DNA from: Bacteroidota bacterium
GTDB lineage: Bacteria > Bacteroidota > Bacteroidia > Bacteroidales > JABHKC01
NCBI GenBank assembly: GCA_018692315.1
Contig: JABHKC010000153.1
Span: 1-64,000 of the forward strand
Length of the DNA: 64,000 nt
Direction: 5' to 3'
The translations under genes and the position numbers were made by a program. Below are positions 47,160-58,689 of the stretch, one piece after another. The notes below the pieces were generated by a model that saw only the letters and a list, made by a program, of their open reading frames with translations, was not told the DNA's origin and searched no databases. Numbering within the stretch: position 1 is the first letter of the stretch; every line of letters begins with the position of its first letter.

Positions 47160-47600
47160 ATGGCAAAGCAAATTGAAGGACTAATAAAATTACAGATCAA
47201 AGGTGGTGCAGCAAATCCATCGCCTCCAGTAGGTCCCGCCTTAGGTGCAAAAGGTGTGAATATAATGGAATTTTGTAAGCAGTTTAATGCCCGAACTCAA
47301 AACATGGCCGGAAAAGTACTACCGGTAATAATTACTGTTTATAAAGATAAATCATTTAATTTTATCATTAAACAGCCACCTGTAGCAGTTCAATTACTTG
47401 AAGCGGCTAACTTAAAATCAGGTTCAGCAGAACCAAACAGAGACAAAGTTGCTTCAGTTAGTTGGGAAGATATAAAAACTATTGCAGAAGGAAAAATGCC
47501 AGATTTAAACGCATTTAAAATTGACTCGGCAATGAAAATGGTTGCCGGAACTGCCAGAAGTATGGGAATAACAGTTAAAGGTGAATTTCCAAATTTATAA
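47160..47600 (+). CDS. rplK: 50S ribosomal protein uL11
   Basis: The 146-residue product carries the L11 signature: the Pro-rich N-terminal hinge '[12 protein letters not shown]' and the C-terminal RNA-binding domain '[24 protein letters not shown]'. It forms the ribosomal stalk base. Confidence 0.98.
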   Translation: MAKQIEGLIKLQIKGGAANPSPPVGPALGAKGVNIMEFCKQFNARTQNMAGKVLPVIITVYKDKSFNFIIKQPPVAVQLLEAANLKSGSAEPNRDKVASVSWEDIKTIAEGKMPDLNAFKIDSAMKMVAGTARSMGITVKGEFPNL

Positions 47601-47617
47601 TATACAATTACTGAAAA

Positions 47618-48313
47618 ATGGGAAAGCTTACAAAAAACAGAAAAAAAGTATCAGATAAAATTGAAGTTGGTAAAATACATTCAATTGAAGAAGCAAGTAC
47701 AATATTAAAAGATATTACAACAACCAAGTTTAATGCTTCAATTGATATGGATATCAGATTAGGTGTTGATCCTCGAAAAGCAAACCAAATGGTTAGAGGA
47801 ATAACAACTTTACCACATGGTACTGGAAAAGAAATTAAAGTGCTTGTGCTATGTACGCCTGATAAAGAAGCAGAAGCAACAGAAGCTGGTGCCGACTATG
47901 TAGGCTTAGATGAATACGTTCAAAAAATAAAGGACGGCTGGACAGATATAGATGTTGTAATAACAATGCCACCAGTAATGGGAAAAGTTGGACAACTTGG
48001 TAGAATTTTAGGACCACGTGGTTTAATGCCAAATCCGAAAAGTGGAACTGTTACAATGGAAGTTGGAAAAGCCGTAAAAGAAGTTAAACAAGGAAAAATT
48101 GATTTTAAAGTTGATAAATATGGAATAATTCACGCTTCCATTGGCAAAGTCTCATTCTCTGCTGAGCAGATAGTTGACAATGCCAGAGAATTAATCCAAA
48201 CAATTGTCAAGTTGAAACCTACATCAGCCAAAGGAACATATATTAGAAGTGTTTTCATTTCGAGCACTATGAGTGCTGGCTTGCAGATTGATACAAAATC
48301 AATATCAGAGTAG
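47618..48313 (+). CDS. rplA: 50S ribosomal protein uL1
   Basis: The 231-residue product has typical L1 features: [19 protein letters not shown], then [14 protein letters not shown] and GKVSFS. It forms the L1 stalk. In many bacteria L1 also represses its own operon by binding the mRNA leader; that is not tested here. Confidence 0.98.
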   Translation: MGKLTKNRKKVSDKIEVGKIHSIEEASTILKDITTTKFNASIDMDIRLGVDPRKANQMVRGITTLPHGTGKEIKVLVLCTPDKEAEATEAGADYVGLDEYVQKIKDGWTDIDVVITMPPVMGKVGQLGRILGPRGLMPNPKSGTVTMEVGKAVKEVKQGKIDFKVDKYGIIHASIGKVSFSAEQIVDNARELIQTIVKLKPTSAKGTYIRSVFISSTMSAGLQIDTKSISE

Positions 48314-48335
48314 TAATCTATTATTAATTAAATTT

Positions 48336-48367
48336 TAAGAAAACAAATTGTTACTAATGTTTTCTTA
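48336..48367 (+). promoter_or_regulatory. Candidate L10 leader hairpin between rplA and rplJ
   Basis: TAAGAAAAC pairs with GTTTTCTTA (nine base pairs) about 20 bases before the rplJ start, with no T run. Its position suits autoregulation by L10. Confidence 0.4.
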
Positions 48368-48388
48368 ACTAAATGAGATTATGTAAAC

Positions 48389-48907
48389 ATGAAAAGAGAG
48401 GAAAAAAATAAAATTATTGATAGTTTAATAGAGCAAATAAACAAAACAAACCATTTCTATTTGACCGATATTTCAGAATTAAATGCTGAAAAGACTAGTT
48501 CATTAAGAAGGGCTTGTTTCGAACAAGACATCAAACTAACAGTTGTAAAAAATACACTGCTTAAAAAAGCAATGGAAAAAGCAGAGCTTGAATACGACGA
48601 ATTGTATGAAGTTCTTAAAGGCTCAACTTCTATCATGTTTACTGAAGTAGGTAACCAACCTGCAAAACTGATTCAAGAGTTTAGAAGAAGTAATGACAAA
48701 CCAATCCTTAAAGGTGCATTTGTAGAAGAAGGTTGCTACATTGGCGATGATCAATTAGATGCCTTAATTAATGTTAAATCACGAGACGAACTCGTTGCTG
48801 ACATTATTGCTCTACTTCAATCACCTGCGAAGAATGTTATTTCTGCATTACAATCAGGAGGTAGTATCCTACATGGTGTTCTTGAAACACTTTCAGAAAG
48901 AGAATAA
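48389..48907 (+). CDS. rplJ: 50S ribosomal protein uL10
   Basis: The 172-residue product shows the L10 N-terminal RNA-binding part (KNTLLKKAMEKA) and the conserved 'YEVLKGSTSIMFTE'. The C-terminal helix binds L7/L12 dimers. Its gene lies in the standard rplA-rplJ-rplL order. Confidence 0.97.
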   Translation: MKREEKNKIIDSLIEQINKTNHFYLTDISELNAEKTSSLRRACFEQDIKLTVVKNTLLKKAMEKAELEYDELYEVLKGSTSIMFTEVGNQPAKLIQEFRRSNDKPILKGAFVEEGCYIGDDQLDALINVKSRDELVADIIALLQSPAKNVISALQSGGSILHGVLETLSERE

Positions 48908-48941
48908 TAAAGTAATTAATTAAATTAAAACAAACTAAAAA

Positions 48942-49313
48942 ATGGCTGATTTAAAAGCGTTTGCAGAGCAATTAGTTAACTTAACCGTAAAAGAAGTTAA
49001 TGAATTAGCAGAAATATTAAAAAGTGAATACGGTATTGAACCAGCTGCTGCCGCAGTAGCAGTTGCAGGACCAGTTGCTGAAGAAGCAGCAGAAGCAGAA
49101 CAAACTGAATTTAATGTTGTTCTTGTTTCTCCGGGTGGAGCAAAGCTTCAAATTGTGAAATTAGTAAAAGAACTTACAGGACTTGGACTAAAAGAAGCAA
49201 AAGCACTTGTAGATTCAGCACCGAAAGAAGTAAAAGAAGGTGTAACCAAGGAAGAAGCAGAATCATTAAAAGCAAGATTAGAAGAAGCAGGAGCAGAAGT
49301 TGAACTTAAATAA
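48942..49313 (+). CDS. rplL: 50S ribosomal protein bL12
   Basis: The 123-residue product has the L7/L12 N-terminal dimerisation helices, an Ala/Glu hinge (about 37-52) and the C-terminal domain with '[22 protein letters not shown]'. It forms the stalk that recruits elongation factors. Confidence 0.98.
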   Translation: MADLKAFAEQLVNLTVKEVNELAEILKSEYGIEPAAAAVAVAGPVAEEAAEAEQTEFNVVLVSPGGAKLQIVKLVKELTGLGLKEAKALVDSAPKEVKEGVTKEEAESLKARLEEAGAEVELK

Positions 49314-49341
49314 GCATTGCCTTAAAATATTTAGGATGATA

Positions 49342-49374
49342 GGTTTAGAGTCTAATTGACTCTAAGCCTTTTTC
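49342..49374 (+). terminator. Attenuator/terminator between rplL and rpoB
   Basis: GGTTTAGAGTC pairs with GACTCTAAGCC (one G-T pair) around a five-base loop, followed by TTTTT. Such partial terminators between rplL and rpoB reduce polymerase-subunit expression relative to ribosomal proteins in other bacteria. Confidence 0.8.
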
Positions 49375-49414
49375 TTGTTATATTGTATTTAAGATTAACT
49401 AATAGCCTTTTAAC

Positions 49415-52400
49415 ATGTCATTATCAAATTCAAACGAACGAATTAATTTCGCTTCAATAAAAAATAAGCTTGAATATCCAGATTTTTTAGAAATTCAACT
49501 TAAATCATTTGCAGACTTTTTTCAACTCGAAACTACTCCTGAAAACAGAAGAATTGAAGGTTTATATCGAGTTTTTACAGAAAATTTTCCAATAACCGAT
49601 ACCCGAAATAATTTTGTGTTGGAGTTTATCGACTATTTTGTAGATCCTCCAAGATACACAATACTCGAATGTATTGAACGAGGAGTTACATATTGTGTTC
49701 CTCTTAAAGCAAAATTGAAGTTATATTGCACAGACCCTGAGCATGAAGATTTCGATACAGTGATTATGGATGTTTATCTTGGTGTAATTCCATATATGAC
49801 ACCAAAAGGAACATTCGTAATTAATGGAGCTGAACGTGTAATAGTATCACAACTTCACAGGTCTCCCGGTGTTTTCTTCGGTCAAAGCTTGCATGCAAAC
49901 GGAACAAAACTCTATTCGGCTCGAATAATTCCATTTAGAGGTTCATGGATAGAATTTGCTACAGACATAAATAATGTCATGTATGCATATATCGACAGAA
50001 AGAAAAAACTTCCGGTAACAACCCTGCTTCGTGCAATTGGATATGAAAGCGATAAAGATGTTTTAGAAATATTCAACCTTGCCGATGAAGTAAAAGTTAG
50101 CAAAACCGGTTTGAAAAAGGTTGTTGGAAGAAAACTTGCAGCACGTGTTCTTAAAAGTTGGGTAGAAGATTTTGTTGATGAAGATACTGGAGAAGTAGTT
50201 TCTATTGAAAGGAATGAAGTTATAATTGACAGAGAAACAATAATTGAATTAAATCATATAGATGCAATTATTGATTCTGGTTCAAAATATATTCTTATTC
50301 ATAAAGAAAATCAAAATCTAAGCGATTACGCAATAATATACAATACACTGCAAAAAGATCCTTGTAATTCTGAAAAGGAAGCAGTACTGCACATTTACCG
50401 ACAACTTCGAAACTCTGAACCACCAGACGAAGCAACTGCTCGCGATGTAATAGACAAACTATTTTTCTCCGATAAAAGATACGACTTAGGTGAAGTAGGA
50501 AGATACAGAATTAACAAAAAGTTAAATCTGAACACTTCCATGGATACCAAGGTGTTAACAAAAGAAGATATTATCGAAATAATAAAATATCTTATTGAAT
50601 TGATAAATTCAAAAACAGATGTTGATGATATTGACCACTTAAGCAACAGGAGAGTAAGAACAGTTGGAGAGCAACTTTCAAATCAGTTTGGAGTTGGCCT
50701 TGCAAGAATGGCAAGAACTATCAGAGAGCGAATGAATGTTAGGGATAATGAGGTTTTTACACCAATTGACCTGATAAATTCAAAAACATTATCATCTGTA
50801 ATAAATTCATTTTTTGGTACAAACCAATTGTCCCAATTTATGGATCAGACAAATCCACTTGCCGAAATGACTCATAAACGAAGAATGTCGGCATTAGGTC
50901 CAGGCGGACTATCAAGAGAAAGAGCAGGATTTGAGGTAAGAGATGTTCACTATACTCACTATGGAAGACTTTGTCCTATTGAAACACCTGAAGGTCCGAA
51001 TATTGGATTGATTTCATCTCTCTGTGTTTATGCAAAAATAAATAAACTTGGTTTCATTGAAACACCTTACAGAAAAGTTGAAGAAGGAAAAGTTTATACC
51101 TCAATAAAAGATGTTATATATTTAAGTGCCGAAGAAGAAGAAGACAAAATTATTGCTCAGGCAAACGCAATAGTTGGTGAGGATGGTTACTTCGTAAACG
51201 ATAAAATCAAGTCGAGATACGATGGTGATTTTCCTTTAATTGAAAAAGATAAAGTAGATTTGATGGACGTTGCTCCAAACCAGATTGCTTCTATTGCCGC
51301 ATCTTTAATACCATTTCTTGAAAATGATGATGCAAATAGAGCACTTATGGGCTCAAATATGATGAGACAAGCAGTGCCTCTTCTTTGTCCTGAAGCTCCA
51401 GTTGTTGGTACAGGAATTGAGGGCAAAACTACTCAGGATTCCAGAATAATGCTTATGGCAGAAGATAATGGAGTAGTGGAGTATGTCGATTCTAAAAAGA
51501 TAATAATCAGATATTTAAGGTCAGAGGAAGAAGAATTTTTACTTTTCGATGATAATCTGAAAGAATACGAAATTCCGAAATATCATAAAACAAACCAAAA
51601 CACCTGTTTAAATTTACGTCCAATAGTTTCGAAAGGAGACGAAGTTGTTAAAGGTCAGATTTTGACAGAAGGATATGGAACAGAAAATGGTGAACTTGCA
51701 TTAGGAAGAAACCTGAAAGTAGCATTTATGCCATGGAAAGGATATAATTTTGAGGATGCAATTGTAATTTCTGAACGAGTTGTTCGAGAAGACTTTTTTA
51801 CTTCTATTCATATCGATGAATACAATTTGGAAGTAAGAGATACAAAACGTGGTTTGGAGGAGCTTACTGCAGATATTCCAAATGTAAGCGAAGAAGCAAC
51901 AAAAAATCTTGACGAGAATGGACTAATTCGCATAGGTGCCGATGTTCAGCCAGGTGATATTCTAATAGGAAAAATTACTCCAAAAGGCGAGTCGGATCCT
52001 TCACCAGAAGAAAAATTATTGAGAGCAATTTTTGGCGATAAAGCTGGCGATGTTAAAGATGCGTCTTTAAAAGCCTCTCCATCTTTAAATGGAATTGTTA
52101 TAAAGAAAAAATTATTTGCTCGCTCAATAAAAGATAGGAAGGTAAGAAATTCTGATTTGCCAATTATCGAAAAAATCGAAGCAACTTTCGCTGCCGATGT
52201 AAATTCTTTAAACAACAGATTGATTGAGAAATTGTTTAGCATAATAAATGGCAAAACTTCTCAAGGTGTAAAAGATTATTTAAGTAAAGACTTAATTCCA
52301 AAAGGCACAAAATTCACCTTAAAACTTTTACAAGAAATTGACTTTTTGAATGTAAATTCGAATAGGTGGACAACCGACAAGAAAAAAAATGCAGTAATTC

Positions 52401-53230
52401 AAAGATTGCTTCATAACTATGTAGTAAAATACAAAGATCTTGACGGTGACGTTAAAAGGGAAAAATATAATATTACCATTGGTGACGAATTGCCTGTTGG
52501 GATTATTAAACTTGCGAAAATCTATATCGCCAAAAAGAGAAAATTAAAAGTTGGTGATAAAATGGCTGGTCGTCATGGAAACAAAGGAATTATTGCTAAA
52601 ATTGTTGCAGACGAAGATATGCCATTCTTGGCCGATGGAACTACCGTTGATATTGTTCTAAATCCGCTTGGAGTACCATCAAGAATGAATTTAGGACAGA
52701 TTTACGAAACTGTTTTAGGTTGGGCAGGTCAGAAACTTAACCTAAGGTTTGCTTCTCCAATTTTCGATGGAGCTACAACCGAGCAAATAAATGGATATAC
52801 CGACAAAGCCGGCCTTCCAAGATATGGAAAAACCTACTTGTACGATGGTGGAACTGGCGAAAGATTCGACCAACCTGCAACTGTTGGTGTAATCTATATG
52901 ATAAAATTAGGACACATGGTCGATGACAAAATGCACGCCCGTTCAATTGGTCCTTACTCACTTATCACTCAGCAACCATTAGGCGGAAAAGCACAATTCG
53001 GTGGACAACGATTTGGAGAAATGGAAGTTTGGGCTCTCGAAGCTTTCGGAGCATCAAATATCTTACAAGAAATTCTTACTGTAAAATCTGATGATGTTAT
53101 TGGTAGGGCAAAAGCTTATGAAGCTATCGTAAAAGGTGAACCTATGCCTTCGGCAGGAATTCCCGAATCCTTAAATGTACTATTGCACGAACTTAGAGCT
53201 TTAGGGCTTAGTGTCAATCTTCATAAATAA
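49415..53230 (+). CDS. rpoB: RNA polymerase beta subunit
   Basis: The 1271-residue protein has all the core beta regions. Examples are the rifampicin-binding cluster near residue 470-505 ([33 protein letters not shown]), the GNKG and [14 protein letters not shown] segment, and the C-terminal [12 protein letters not shown]. Gln/Asp/His at the usual rifampicin positions (QLSQFMDQ...HKRR) match the susceptible form. It lies in the rplL-rpoB-rpoC operon. Confidence 0.99.
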   Translation: MSLSNSNERINFASIKNKLEYPDFLEIQLKSFADFFQLETTPENRRIEGLYRVFTENFPITDTRNNFVLEFIDYFVDPPRYTILECIERGVTYCVPLKAKLKLYCTDPEHEDFDTVIMDVYLGVIPYMTPKGTFVINGAERVIVSQLHRSPGVFFGQSLHANGTKLYSARIIPFRGSWIEFATDINNVMYAYIDRKKKLPVTTLLRAIGYESDKDVLEIFNLADEVKVSKTGLKKVVGRKLAARVLKSWVEDFVDEDTGEVVSIERNEVIIDRETIIELNHIDAIIDSGSKYILIHKENQNLSDYAIIYNTLQKDPCNSEKEAVLHIYRQLRNSEPPDEATARDVIDKLFFSDKRYDLGEVGRYRINKKLNLNTSMDTKVLTKEDIIEIIKYLIELINSKTDVDDIDHLSNRRVRTVGEQLSNQFGVGLARMARTIRERMNVRDNEVFTPIDLINSKTLSSVINSFFGTNQLSQFMDQTNPLAEMTHKRRMSALGPGGLSRERAGFEVRDVHYTHYGRLCPIETPEGPNIGLISSLCVYAKINKLGFIETPYRKVEEGKVYTSIKDVIYLSAEEEEDKIIAQANAIVGEDGYFVNDKIKSRYDGDFPLIEKDKVDLMDVAPNQIASIAASLIPFLENDDANRALMGSNMMRQAVPLLCPEAPVVGTGIEGKTTQDSRIMLMAEDNGVVEYVDSKKIIIRYLRSEEEEFLLFDDNLKEYEIPKYHKTNQNTCLNLRPIVSKGDEVVKGQILTEGYGTENGELALGRNLKVAFMPWKGYNFEDAIVISERVVREDFFTSIHIDEYNLEVRDTKRGLEELTADIPNVSEEATKNLDENGLIRIGADVQPGDILIGKITPKGESDPSPEEKLLRAIFGDKAGDVKDASLKASPSLNGIVIKKKLFARSIKDRKVRNSDLPIIEKIEATFAADVNSLNNRLIEKLFSIINGKTSQGVKDYLSKDLIPKGTKFTLKLLQEIDFLNVNSNRWTTDKKKNAVIQRLLHNYVVKYKDLDGDVKREKYNITIGDELPVGIIKLAKIYIAKKRKLKVGDKMAGRHGNKGIIAKIVADEDMPFLADGTTVDIVLNPLGVPSRMNLGQIYETVLGWAGQKLNLRFASPIFDGATTEQINGYTDKAGLPRYGKTYLYDGGTGERFDQPATVGVIYMIKLGHMVDDKMHARSIGPYSLITQQPLGGKAQFGGQRFGEMEVWALEAFGASNILQEILTVKSDDVIGRAKAYEAIVKGEPMPSAGIPESLNVLLHELRALGLSVNLHK

Positions 53231-53235
53231 GCTTG

Positions 53236-53256
53236 GTTCATTTTCATAAAATGAAC
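53236..53256 (+). other. Intercistronic hairpin between rpoB and rpoC
   Basis: GTTCATTTT pairs perfectly with AAAATGAAC around CAT. There is no T run, so it is more likely an mRNA processing or stability element than a terminator. Confidence 0.4.
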
Positions 53257-53304
53257 TAGTTGAACTTGTGTTTAATTTATTAGAATAATCCTAAAAATAA
53301 AAAT

Positions 53305-56300
53305 ATGGCTTTTAGAAAAGAAAATAAAGTAAAAAACGATTTTACTAAAATTTCTATTGGCTTGGCATCACCAGAAGAAATTCTTGAAAAGTCAGCCGGG
53401 GAAGTAATGAAGCCCGAAACTATAAATTACAGAACATATAAACCAGAAAGAGATGGATTATTTTGCGAAAGAATTTTTGGTCCTGTAAAAGATTTCGAAT
53501 GTCATTGCGGAAAATATAAAAGAATTAGATATAAAGGAATAGTTTGCGATAGATGTGGTGTTGAAGTAACAGAAAAAAAAGTCAGACGTGAACGAATGGG
53601 GCATATCGGGCTTGTGGTTCCGGTTGCACACATCTGGTATTTCAAATCGCTTCCGAACAAAATTGGGTATTTGTTAGGATTGCCTACAAAAAAACTCGAT
53701 ACCATAATTTATTACGAAAGATATGTTGTAATCAATACTGGTGTAAAAGAAGCTGATGGAGTAAAATATTTAGATTTTCTTACAGAAGATGAATACTTAG
53801 ATATTCTTGAAACTCTACCAAAAGACAACCAACTTCTTGACGATAGCGATCCAAATAAATTTATAGCAAAAATGGGTGCAAATGCACTTTTTGAATTGTT
53901 GTCGCGCATCGACTTAGACGCTCTTTCATATTTTCTTAGAGACAAAGCAAACAATGAAACCTCTCAGCAAAGAAAAAATGAAGCGCTTAAAAGACTTCAA
54001 GTTGTTGAAGCCTTTAGAGGTTCTAAAAAAGTGAACAAGCCAGAATGGATGATAATTAAAGTAGTGCCGGTAATTCCACCAGAACTACGTCCGCTTGTAC
54101 CTCTCGATGGAGGAAGATTTGCAACTTCAGACCTTAACGACTTGTATCGTAGAGTAATAATTCGTAACAATCGACTAAAAAGGCTTATTGAAATTAAAGC
54201 ACCTGAAGTTATTCTTCGTAATGAAAAAAGAATGCTTCAAGAATCTGTCGATTCATTGTTCGATAATTCAAGAAAAGCTAATGCAGTTAAAACAGACGCT
54301 AACCGTCCACTTAAATCGCTGAGTGATAGTCTAAAAGGAAAACAAGGTAGATTCCGTCAGAATCTTCTTGGAAAAAGGGTAGATTATTCGGCTCGTTCGG
54401 TTATTGTTGTAGGTCCTGAATTGCTACTTCACGAGTGTGGAATACCGAAAGATATGGCAGCAGAACTTTACAAACCTTTTATTATTAGAAAATTAATTGA
54501 AAGAGGTATTGTAAAAACTGTAAAATCTGCTAAGAAAATTGTTGACAGAAAAGATCCTGTAATTTGGGATGTTTTAGAAAATGTTTTAAGAGGACACCCA
54601 ATTTTGCTTAATAGAGCTCCAACGCTTCATAGGCTTGGAATTCAAGCATTTCAGCCTAAGCTGGTAGAAGGAAAAGCTATTCAACTTCACCCTTTGGTTT
54701 GTACAGCTTTTAATGCCGATTTCGATGGCGACCAAATGGCTGTACATTTACCACTTGGCAATAATGCGATTCTTGAAGCTCAAATGCTTATGCTAGCTTC
54801 TCATAACATTTTGAATCCTGCAAATGGAGCACCAATTACGGTACCTTCTCAAGATATGGTTCTTGGATTATATTACATAACCAAAGAAAAGAGAAGTACT
54901 GAAACCGAAAAAGTAAAAGGTGAAGGTTTAGTTTTTTATTCTCCTGAAGAGGCAAATATTTCATATAATGAAGGAAAAGTTGATCTTCATGCAATAGTAA
55001 AAGTAAAAATTAGAGAATTAAAAGACGGAATAGAAGTAGAACGTCTGATAGAAACTACTGTAGGAAGAATACTTTTTAACGAAAGTGTCCCACCAGAAGT
55101 AGGATACATCAATGAACTTCTTACAAAAAAATCATTAAGAGATATAATTGGAAAAGTGCTAAAAATTGCCGGTACCTCTGCCACTGCCAACTTCTTAGAC
55201 AAAATCAAGAGTTTGGGTTACAAAATGGCTTTCAAAGGCGGATTGTCATTTAATCTCGACGATATTTTAATTCCAAGCGACAAGCAAGATATGGTAAACG
55301 AGGGATACGATCAGGTCGATGAAGTTCTCTCGAATTATAATATGGGTTTCATTACTAACAATGAAAGATACAATCAGATTATTGATATTTGGACACATAC
55401 AAATGCTCGACTAACAAAAACACTTATGTCGCGTTTATCTACAGATAAACAAGGATTTAACTCTGTTTATATGATGTTAGATTCTGGCGCAAGGGGTTCG
55501 AAAGAGCAAATTCGTCAGCTTTCCGGAATGAGGGGACTGATGGCGAAACCACAAAAATCTGGAGCAACAGGTTCAGAAATTATTGAAAATCCAATTTTAG
55601 CGAACTTTAAGGAAGGTCTATCAGTATTAGAATATTTTATTTCTACTCACGGTGCAAGAAAAGGTTTGGCTGATACGGCTTTGAAAACTGCCGATGCAGG
55701 ATATTTGACAAGACGATTGGTTGACGTATCACAAGATGTGATTATTCAGGATACCGATTGTGGAACACTTCGTGGGCTGAATGCAACAGCATTGAAAAAT
55801 AATGAAGAAATAGTTGAATCTTTATACGAAAGAATTCTTGGTAGATCAACAGTTCACGATGTTTTTAATCCATTGACCAACGAAAAAATTGTTGATGCAG
55901 GTATTCAAATTACTGAAGAAATTGCAAAATTGATAGAAGATTCTCCTGTTGAGCAAGTCGAAATTCGTTCGGTTTTAACTTGTGAATCCAAAAAAGGAGT
56001 TTGTGCAAAATGTTACGGAAGAAATCTGGCAACAGGACGCATGGTTCAGAGGGGCGAAGCAGTTGGAGTAATAGCTGCTCAATCTATTGGAGAACCCGGA
56101 ACTCAGCTAACACTTAGAACATTCCACGTTGGTGGTACAGCCTCGAATATTACAACTGAATCTAGCATTATTTCTCGCTTCGATGGAATAGCAGACATAG
56201 ACGAACTCAGAACAGTTGAATATGTTGACGATGAAGAGAACAAATTTGATATAGTGATTGGACGATTGGCAGAGCTTAGAATTATTGATAAAACTACAAA

Positions 56301-57612
56301 TGTAGTTCTCTCAACGCATTTCATACCATATGGATCCAAAATGTTTATCAAGAATGGTGCAACTGTCAAAAAAGATGAAGTAATCTGTGAATGGGATCCA
56401 TACAATGCGGTTATTATTTCTGAAGCTTCTGGTTTTGTCGATTTCGAACATATGATCGAAGGCATAACCTATAAAGTAGAATCGGACGAACAAACTGGTC
56501 TGAAAGAGAAAGTTGTTGTTGAAACAAGAGATAGGACTAAAAATCCAAGTGTAAATATTGTTTCTGAGGATGGTGAAATATTGAAATCGTACAACTTGCC
56601 GGTTGGTGCCCACGTAATTGTTGAGGAAAGAGATGCAGTTAGGAGTGGTCAGATTTTAGTAAAACTTCCGCGAGCTACAGGAAAATCTGGTGATATCACA
56701 GGTGGACTTCCAAGAGTTACGGAATTATTCGAAGCAAGAAATCCATCAAATCCAGCGGTAGTTTCCGAAATTGATGGAGAGGTTGCATTTGGAAAAATCA
56801 AACGAGGAAATAGAGAAACTATAGTTACATCAAAAACAGGAGAAGTCAAGAAATATCTCGTCTCGCTTTCTAAACAAATTTTAGTTCAAGCAAACGATTA
56901 TGTAAAAGCCGGAACTCCACTATCTGATGGAGCAATAACTCCGGCAGATATACTTGCGATTAAAGGTCCAACAAAAGTTCAGGAATATATTGTAAATGAA
57001 GTTCAAGAAGTGTATCGTTTGCAAGGTGTAAAAATTAATGACAAACATTTCGAGGTTATTGTTCGCCAGATGATGCGTAAAGTAAATATTGTTGATCCTG
57101 GTGATACAAAATTCCTTGAAAAACAAATCGTTGATAAATGGGCTTTCCAGGAAGAAAATGACGATATTTACGGTAAAAAAGTTATATCCGATCCGGGAGA
57201 TTCTATTCTATTTAAATCTGGTCAAATAATTTCGGCAAGAAAACTTCGGGATGAAAATTCAATTCTTCGTCGAAAAGATTTAAAATTGATTGAATCTCGC
57301 GATGTTGTACCTGCTACTGCCAGTCAGGTTTTGCAAGGAATTACTCGGGCTGCACTTCAAACAAAAAGTTTTATGTCGGCAGCCTCCTTCCAGGAAACTA
57401 CAAAAGTTCTGAACGAAGCAGCAATCCGCGGTAAAGTTGATGATTTGGAAGGTTTGAAAGAAAATGTAATTTGTGGACATTTGATTCCTGCAGGTACTGG
57501 TGTAAGAGAATACAACGATATAATTGTAGGTTCTATGGAACAGTATGAAAGTTTACTCGGTCATGCCAAACAAGGTGATGAAGACGAACCTGAAGAAGAT
57601 ATCATTGAATAG
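53305..57612 (+). CDS. rpoC: RNA polymerase beta' subunit
   Basis: The 1435-residue protein has the N-terminal zinc-binding cysteines ([20 protein letters not shown]), the catalytic Mg-binding NADFDGD ([14 protein letters not shown]), the trigger-loop region ([21 protein letters not shown]) and the second zinc site ([13 protein letters not shown]). Length is normal for Bacteroidetes. Confidence 0.99.
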   Translation: MAFRKENKVKNDFTKISIGLASPEEILEKSAGEVMKPETINYRTYKPERDGLFCERIFGPVKDFECHCGKYKRIRYKGIVCDRCGVEVTEKKVRRERMGHIGLVVPVAHIWYFKSLPNKIGYLLGLPTKKLDTIIYYERYVVINTGVKEADGVKYLDFLTEDEYLDILETLPKDNQLLDDSDPNKFIAKMGANALFELLSRIDLDALSYFLRDKANNETSQQRKNEALKRLQVVEAFRGSKKVNKPEWMIIKVVPVIPPELRPLVPLDGGRFATSDLNDLYRRVIIRNNRLKRLIEIKAPEVILRNEKRMLQESVDSLFDNSRKANAVKTDANRPLKSLSDSLKGKQGRFRQNLLGKRVDYSARSVIVVGPELLLHECGIPKDMAAELYKPFIIRKLIERGIVKTVKSAKKIVDRKDPVIWDVLENVLRGHPILLNRAPTLHRLGIQAFQPKLVEGKAIQLHPLVCTAFNADFDGDQMAVHLPLGNNAILEAQMLMLASHNILNPANGAPITVPSQDMVLGLYYITKEKRSTETEKVKGEGLVFYSPEEANISYNEGKVDLHAIVKVKIRELKDGIEVERLIETTVGRILFNESVPPEVGYINELLTKKSLRDIIGKVLKIAGTSATANFLDKIKSLGYKMAFKGGLSFNLDDILIPSDKQDMVNEGYDQVDEVLSNYNMGFITNNERYNQIIDIWTHTNARLTKTLMSRLSTDKQGFNSVYMMLDSGARGSKEQIRQLSGMRGLMAKPQKSGATGSEIIENPILANFKEGLSVLEYFISTHGARKGLADTALKTADAGYLTRRLVDVSQDVIIQDTDCGTLRGLNATALKNNEEIVESLYERILGRSTVHDVFNPLTNEKIVDAGIQITEEIAKLIEDSPVEQVEIRSVLTCESKKGVCAKCYGRNLATGRMVQRGEAVGVIAAQSIGEPGTQLTLRTFHVGGTASNITTESSIISRFDGIADIDELRTVEYVDDEENKFDIVIGRLAELRIIDKTTNVVLSTHFIPYGSKMFIKNGATVKKDEVICEWDPYNAVIISEASGFVDFEHMIEGITYKVESDEQTGLKEKVVVETRDRTKNPSVNIVSEDGEILKSYNLPVGAHVIVEERDAVRSGQILVKLPRATGKSGDITGGLPRVTELFEARNPSNPAVVSEIDGEVAFGKIKRGNRETIVTSKTGEVKKYLVSLSKQILVQANDYVKAGTPLSDGAITPADILAIKGPTKVQEYIVNEVQEVYRLQGVKINDKHFEVIVRQMMRKVNIVDPGDTKFLEKQIVDKWAFQEENDDIYGKKVISDPGDSILFKSGQIISARKLRDENSILRRKDLKLIESRDVVPATASQVLQGITRAALQTKSFMSAASFQETTKVLNEAAIRGKVDDLEGLKENVICGHLIPAGTGVREYNDIIVGSMEQYESLLGHAKQGDEDEPEEDIIE

Positions 57613-57644
57613 TAAACATGTTTTAAATTTTAGATATTGAAATT

Positions 57645-57968
57645 ATGAGCGATAAAAATAAACCATTACCAAACCAAATAAATATTGAGTTAAGTGATGA
57701 AGTGGCACAGGGTACATATTCAAATTTAGCTGTAATTACTCATTCAGCATCAGAATTTGTAGTTGATTTTGTGAGAATAATGCCTGGAATTCCTAAAGCA
57801 AAAGTTAAGTCCAGAATAGTTCTTAGTCCTGAAAATGCGAAACGATTAATGCTCGCTCTAAACGAAAATGTTAAGAAATTTGAATCGATACATGGCCCCA
57901 TAAAAGAGGTCAAACAGGGCGGTCCAGCAATGCCGATGAATTTTGGCGGTCCTACTGCACAAGCATAA
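57645..57968 (+). CDS. DUF3467 family protein
   Basis: The 107-residue protein matches DUF3467: 'IELSDEVAQGTYSNLAVITHSASEFVVDFVRIMPG', then 'KAKVKSRIVLSPENAKRLMLALNENVKKFE'. It is regularly found directly downstream of rpoC in Bacteroidetes, as here (32 bases), which suggests a link to transcription; its role is unknown. A terminator closes the rpoBC unit after it. Confidence 0.9.
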   Translation: MSDKNKPLPNQINIELSDEVAQGTYSNLAVITHSASEFVVDFVRIMPGIPKAKVKSRIVLSPENAKRLMLALNENVKKFESIHGPIKEVKQGGPAMPMNFGGPTAQA

Positions 57969-57975
57969 ATATTTT

Positions 57976-58006
57976 AAAAAGTCTCAACATTTGCTGAGAC
58001 TTTTTT
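57976..58006 (+). terminator. Terminator of the rpoBC-DUF3467 unit
   Basis: AAAAAGTCTCA pairs with TGAGACTTTTTT around an eight-base loop. Confidence 0.88.
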
Positions 58007-58066
58007 AATTTTTACCATGATTAGTTTAAACAATGTAAATATTTATTATCGGAATAAATATCTATT

Positions 58067-58318
58067 ATGATTAAGTTTCTGACATATGTATTTTTCTTAT
58101 TTATGTTTTTTTATTTAATGAAACATGTAGGAAGGTTATTGTTTCCTTTTCTAATGAAGCGATTTGTGAAAAAAATGACTAATTCTTTTCCAAATCAAGC
58201 TTCACAAGCAGAACAAAAAAGAAAAGGAGAAGTAACAATAGATCATAAACCAAAATCTGCAAAAAAAGTAAATAAGGACGAAGGCGATTACATTGATTAT
58301 GAAGATATAAAGGAATAA
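58067..58318 (+). CDS. Small membrane protein (DUF4834-like)
   Basis: The 83-residue protein has one N-terminal membrane helix (about 3-20), a basic amphipathic segment (MKRFVKKMTN) and an acidic tail (GDYIDYEDIKE). Length and layout match DUF4834 proteins of Bacteroidetes, whose function is unknown. It has its own terminator. Confidence 0.65.
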   Translation: MIKFLTYVFFLFMFFYLMKHVGRLLFPFLMKRFVKKMTNSFPNQASQAEQKRKGEVTIDHKPKSAKKVNKDEGDYIDYEDIKE

Positions 58319-58337
58319 AATTAATAATCTATAAAAC

Positions 58338-58373
58338 TAAAAAAGTCCGGCAAAAATTTGTCGGACTTTTTTT
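58338..58373 (+). terminator. Terminator after the DUF4834-like gene
   Basis: AAAAAAGTCCGGCAAA pairs with TTTGTCGGACTTTTTTT, with one G-T pair and a short AT loop. Confidence 0.88.
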
Positions 58374-58689
58374 AATGCAATTATTTCGGTTAAAACTATT
58401 TTCAGCACAAATTTTTGTTTAGGCTTTGCTACGAAATAAGTTGATCAAAGTAAGCGAAGTTATTTTGTGCAATAACAAGGCAATAACATAGGCAGCCATT
58501 AGCTACGGCGAGTATTTTTAAGGAAGTTTGCGTGCAAAATAGCAGCTTGAATGGGCAAGCTATTTCTTAGCAATGTCTTAGTTATATTTCTTTATCTAAG
58601 CAATTTGCTGGGATTTGAAAAATCAGATTCTGTTAAAGCCACGAATTTCTGTTTAATAATCCGTGGCTATTAGAACTGTTTATTTTCGT
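58374..58689. other. Intergenic region with repeat-family remnants upstream of fba's end
   Basis: No open frame of note. It carries, in the same order as the reverse strand of the palindrome at 28472-28636, the words TTTCGGTTAA (58384), TACGAAATAA (58430) and AAAGTAAG (58447). TTAGCTACGGC at 58499 is also shared. A hairpin (AAATAG...CTATTT with CTTG/CAAG) lies near 58537-58567. Confidence 0.45.
58637..58668 (-). terminator. Probable terminator of fba
   Basis: AGCCACG and CGTGGCT form a seven-base stem with an 18-base loop just after the minus-strand stop codon. The T run is short, so it is a weak candidate. Confidence 0.45.
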
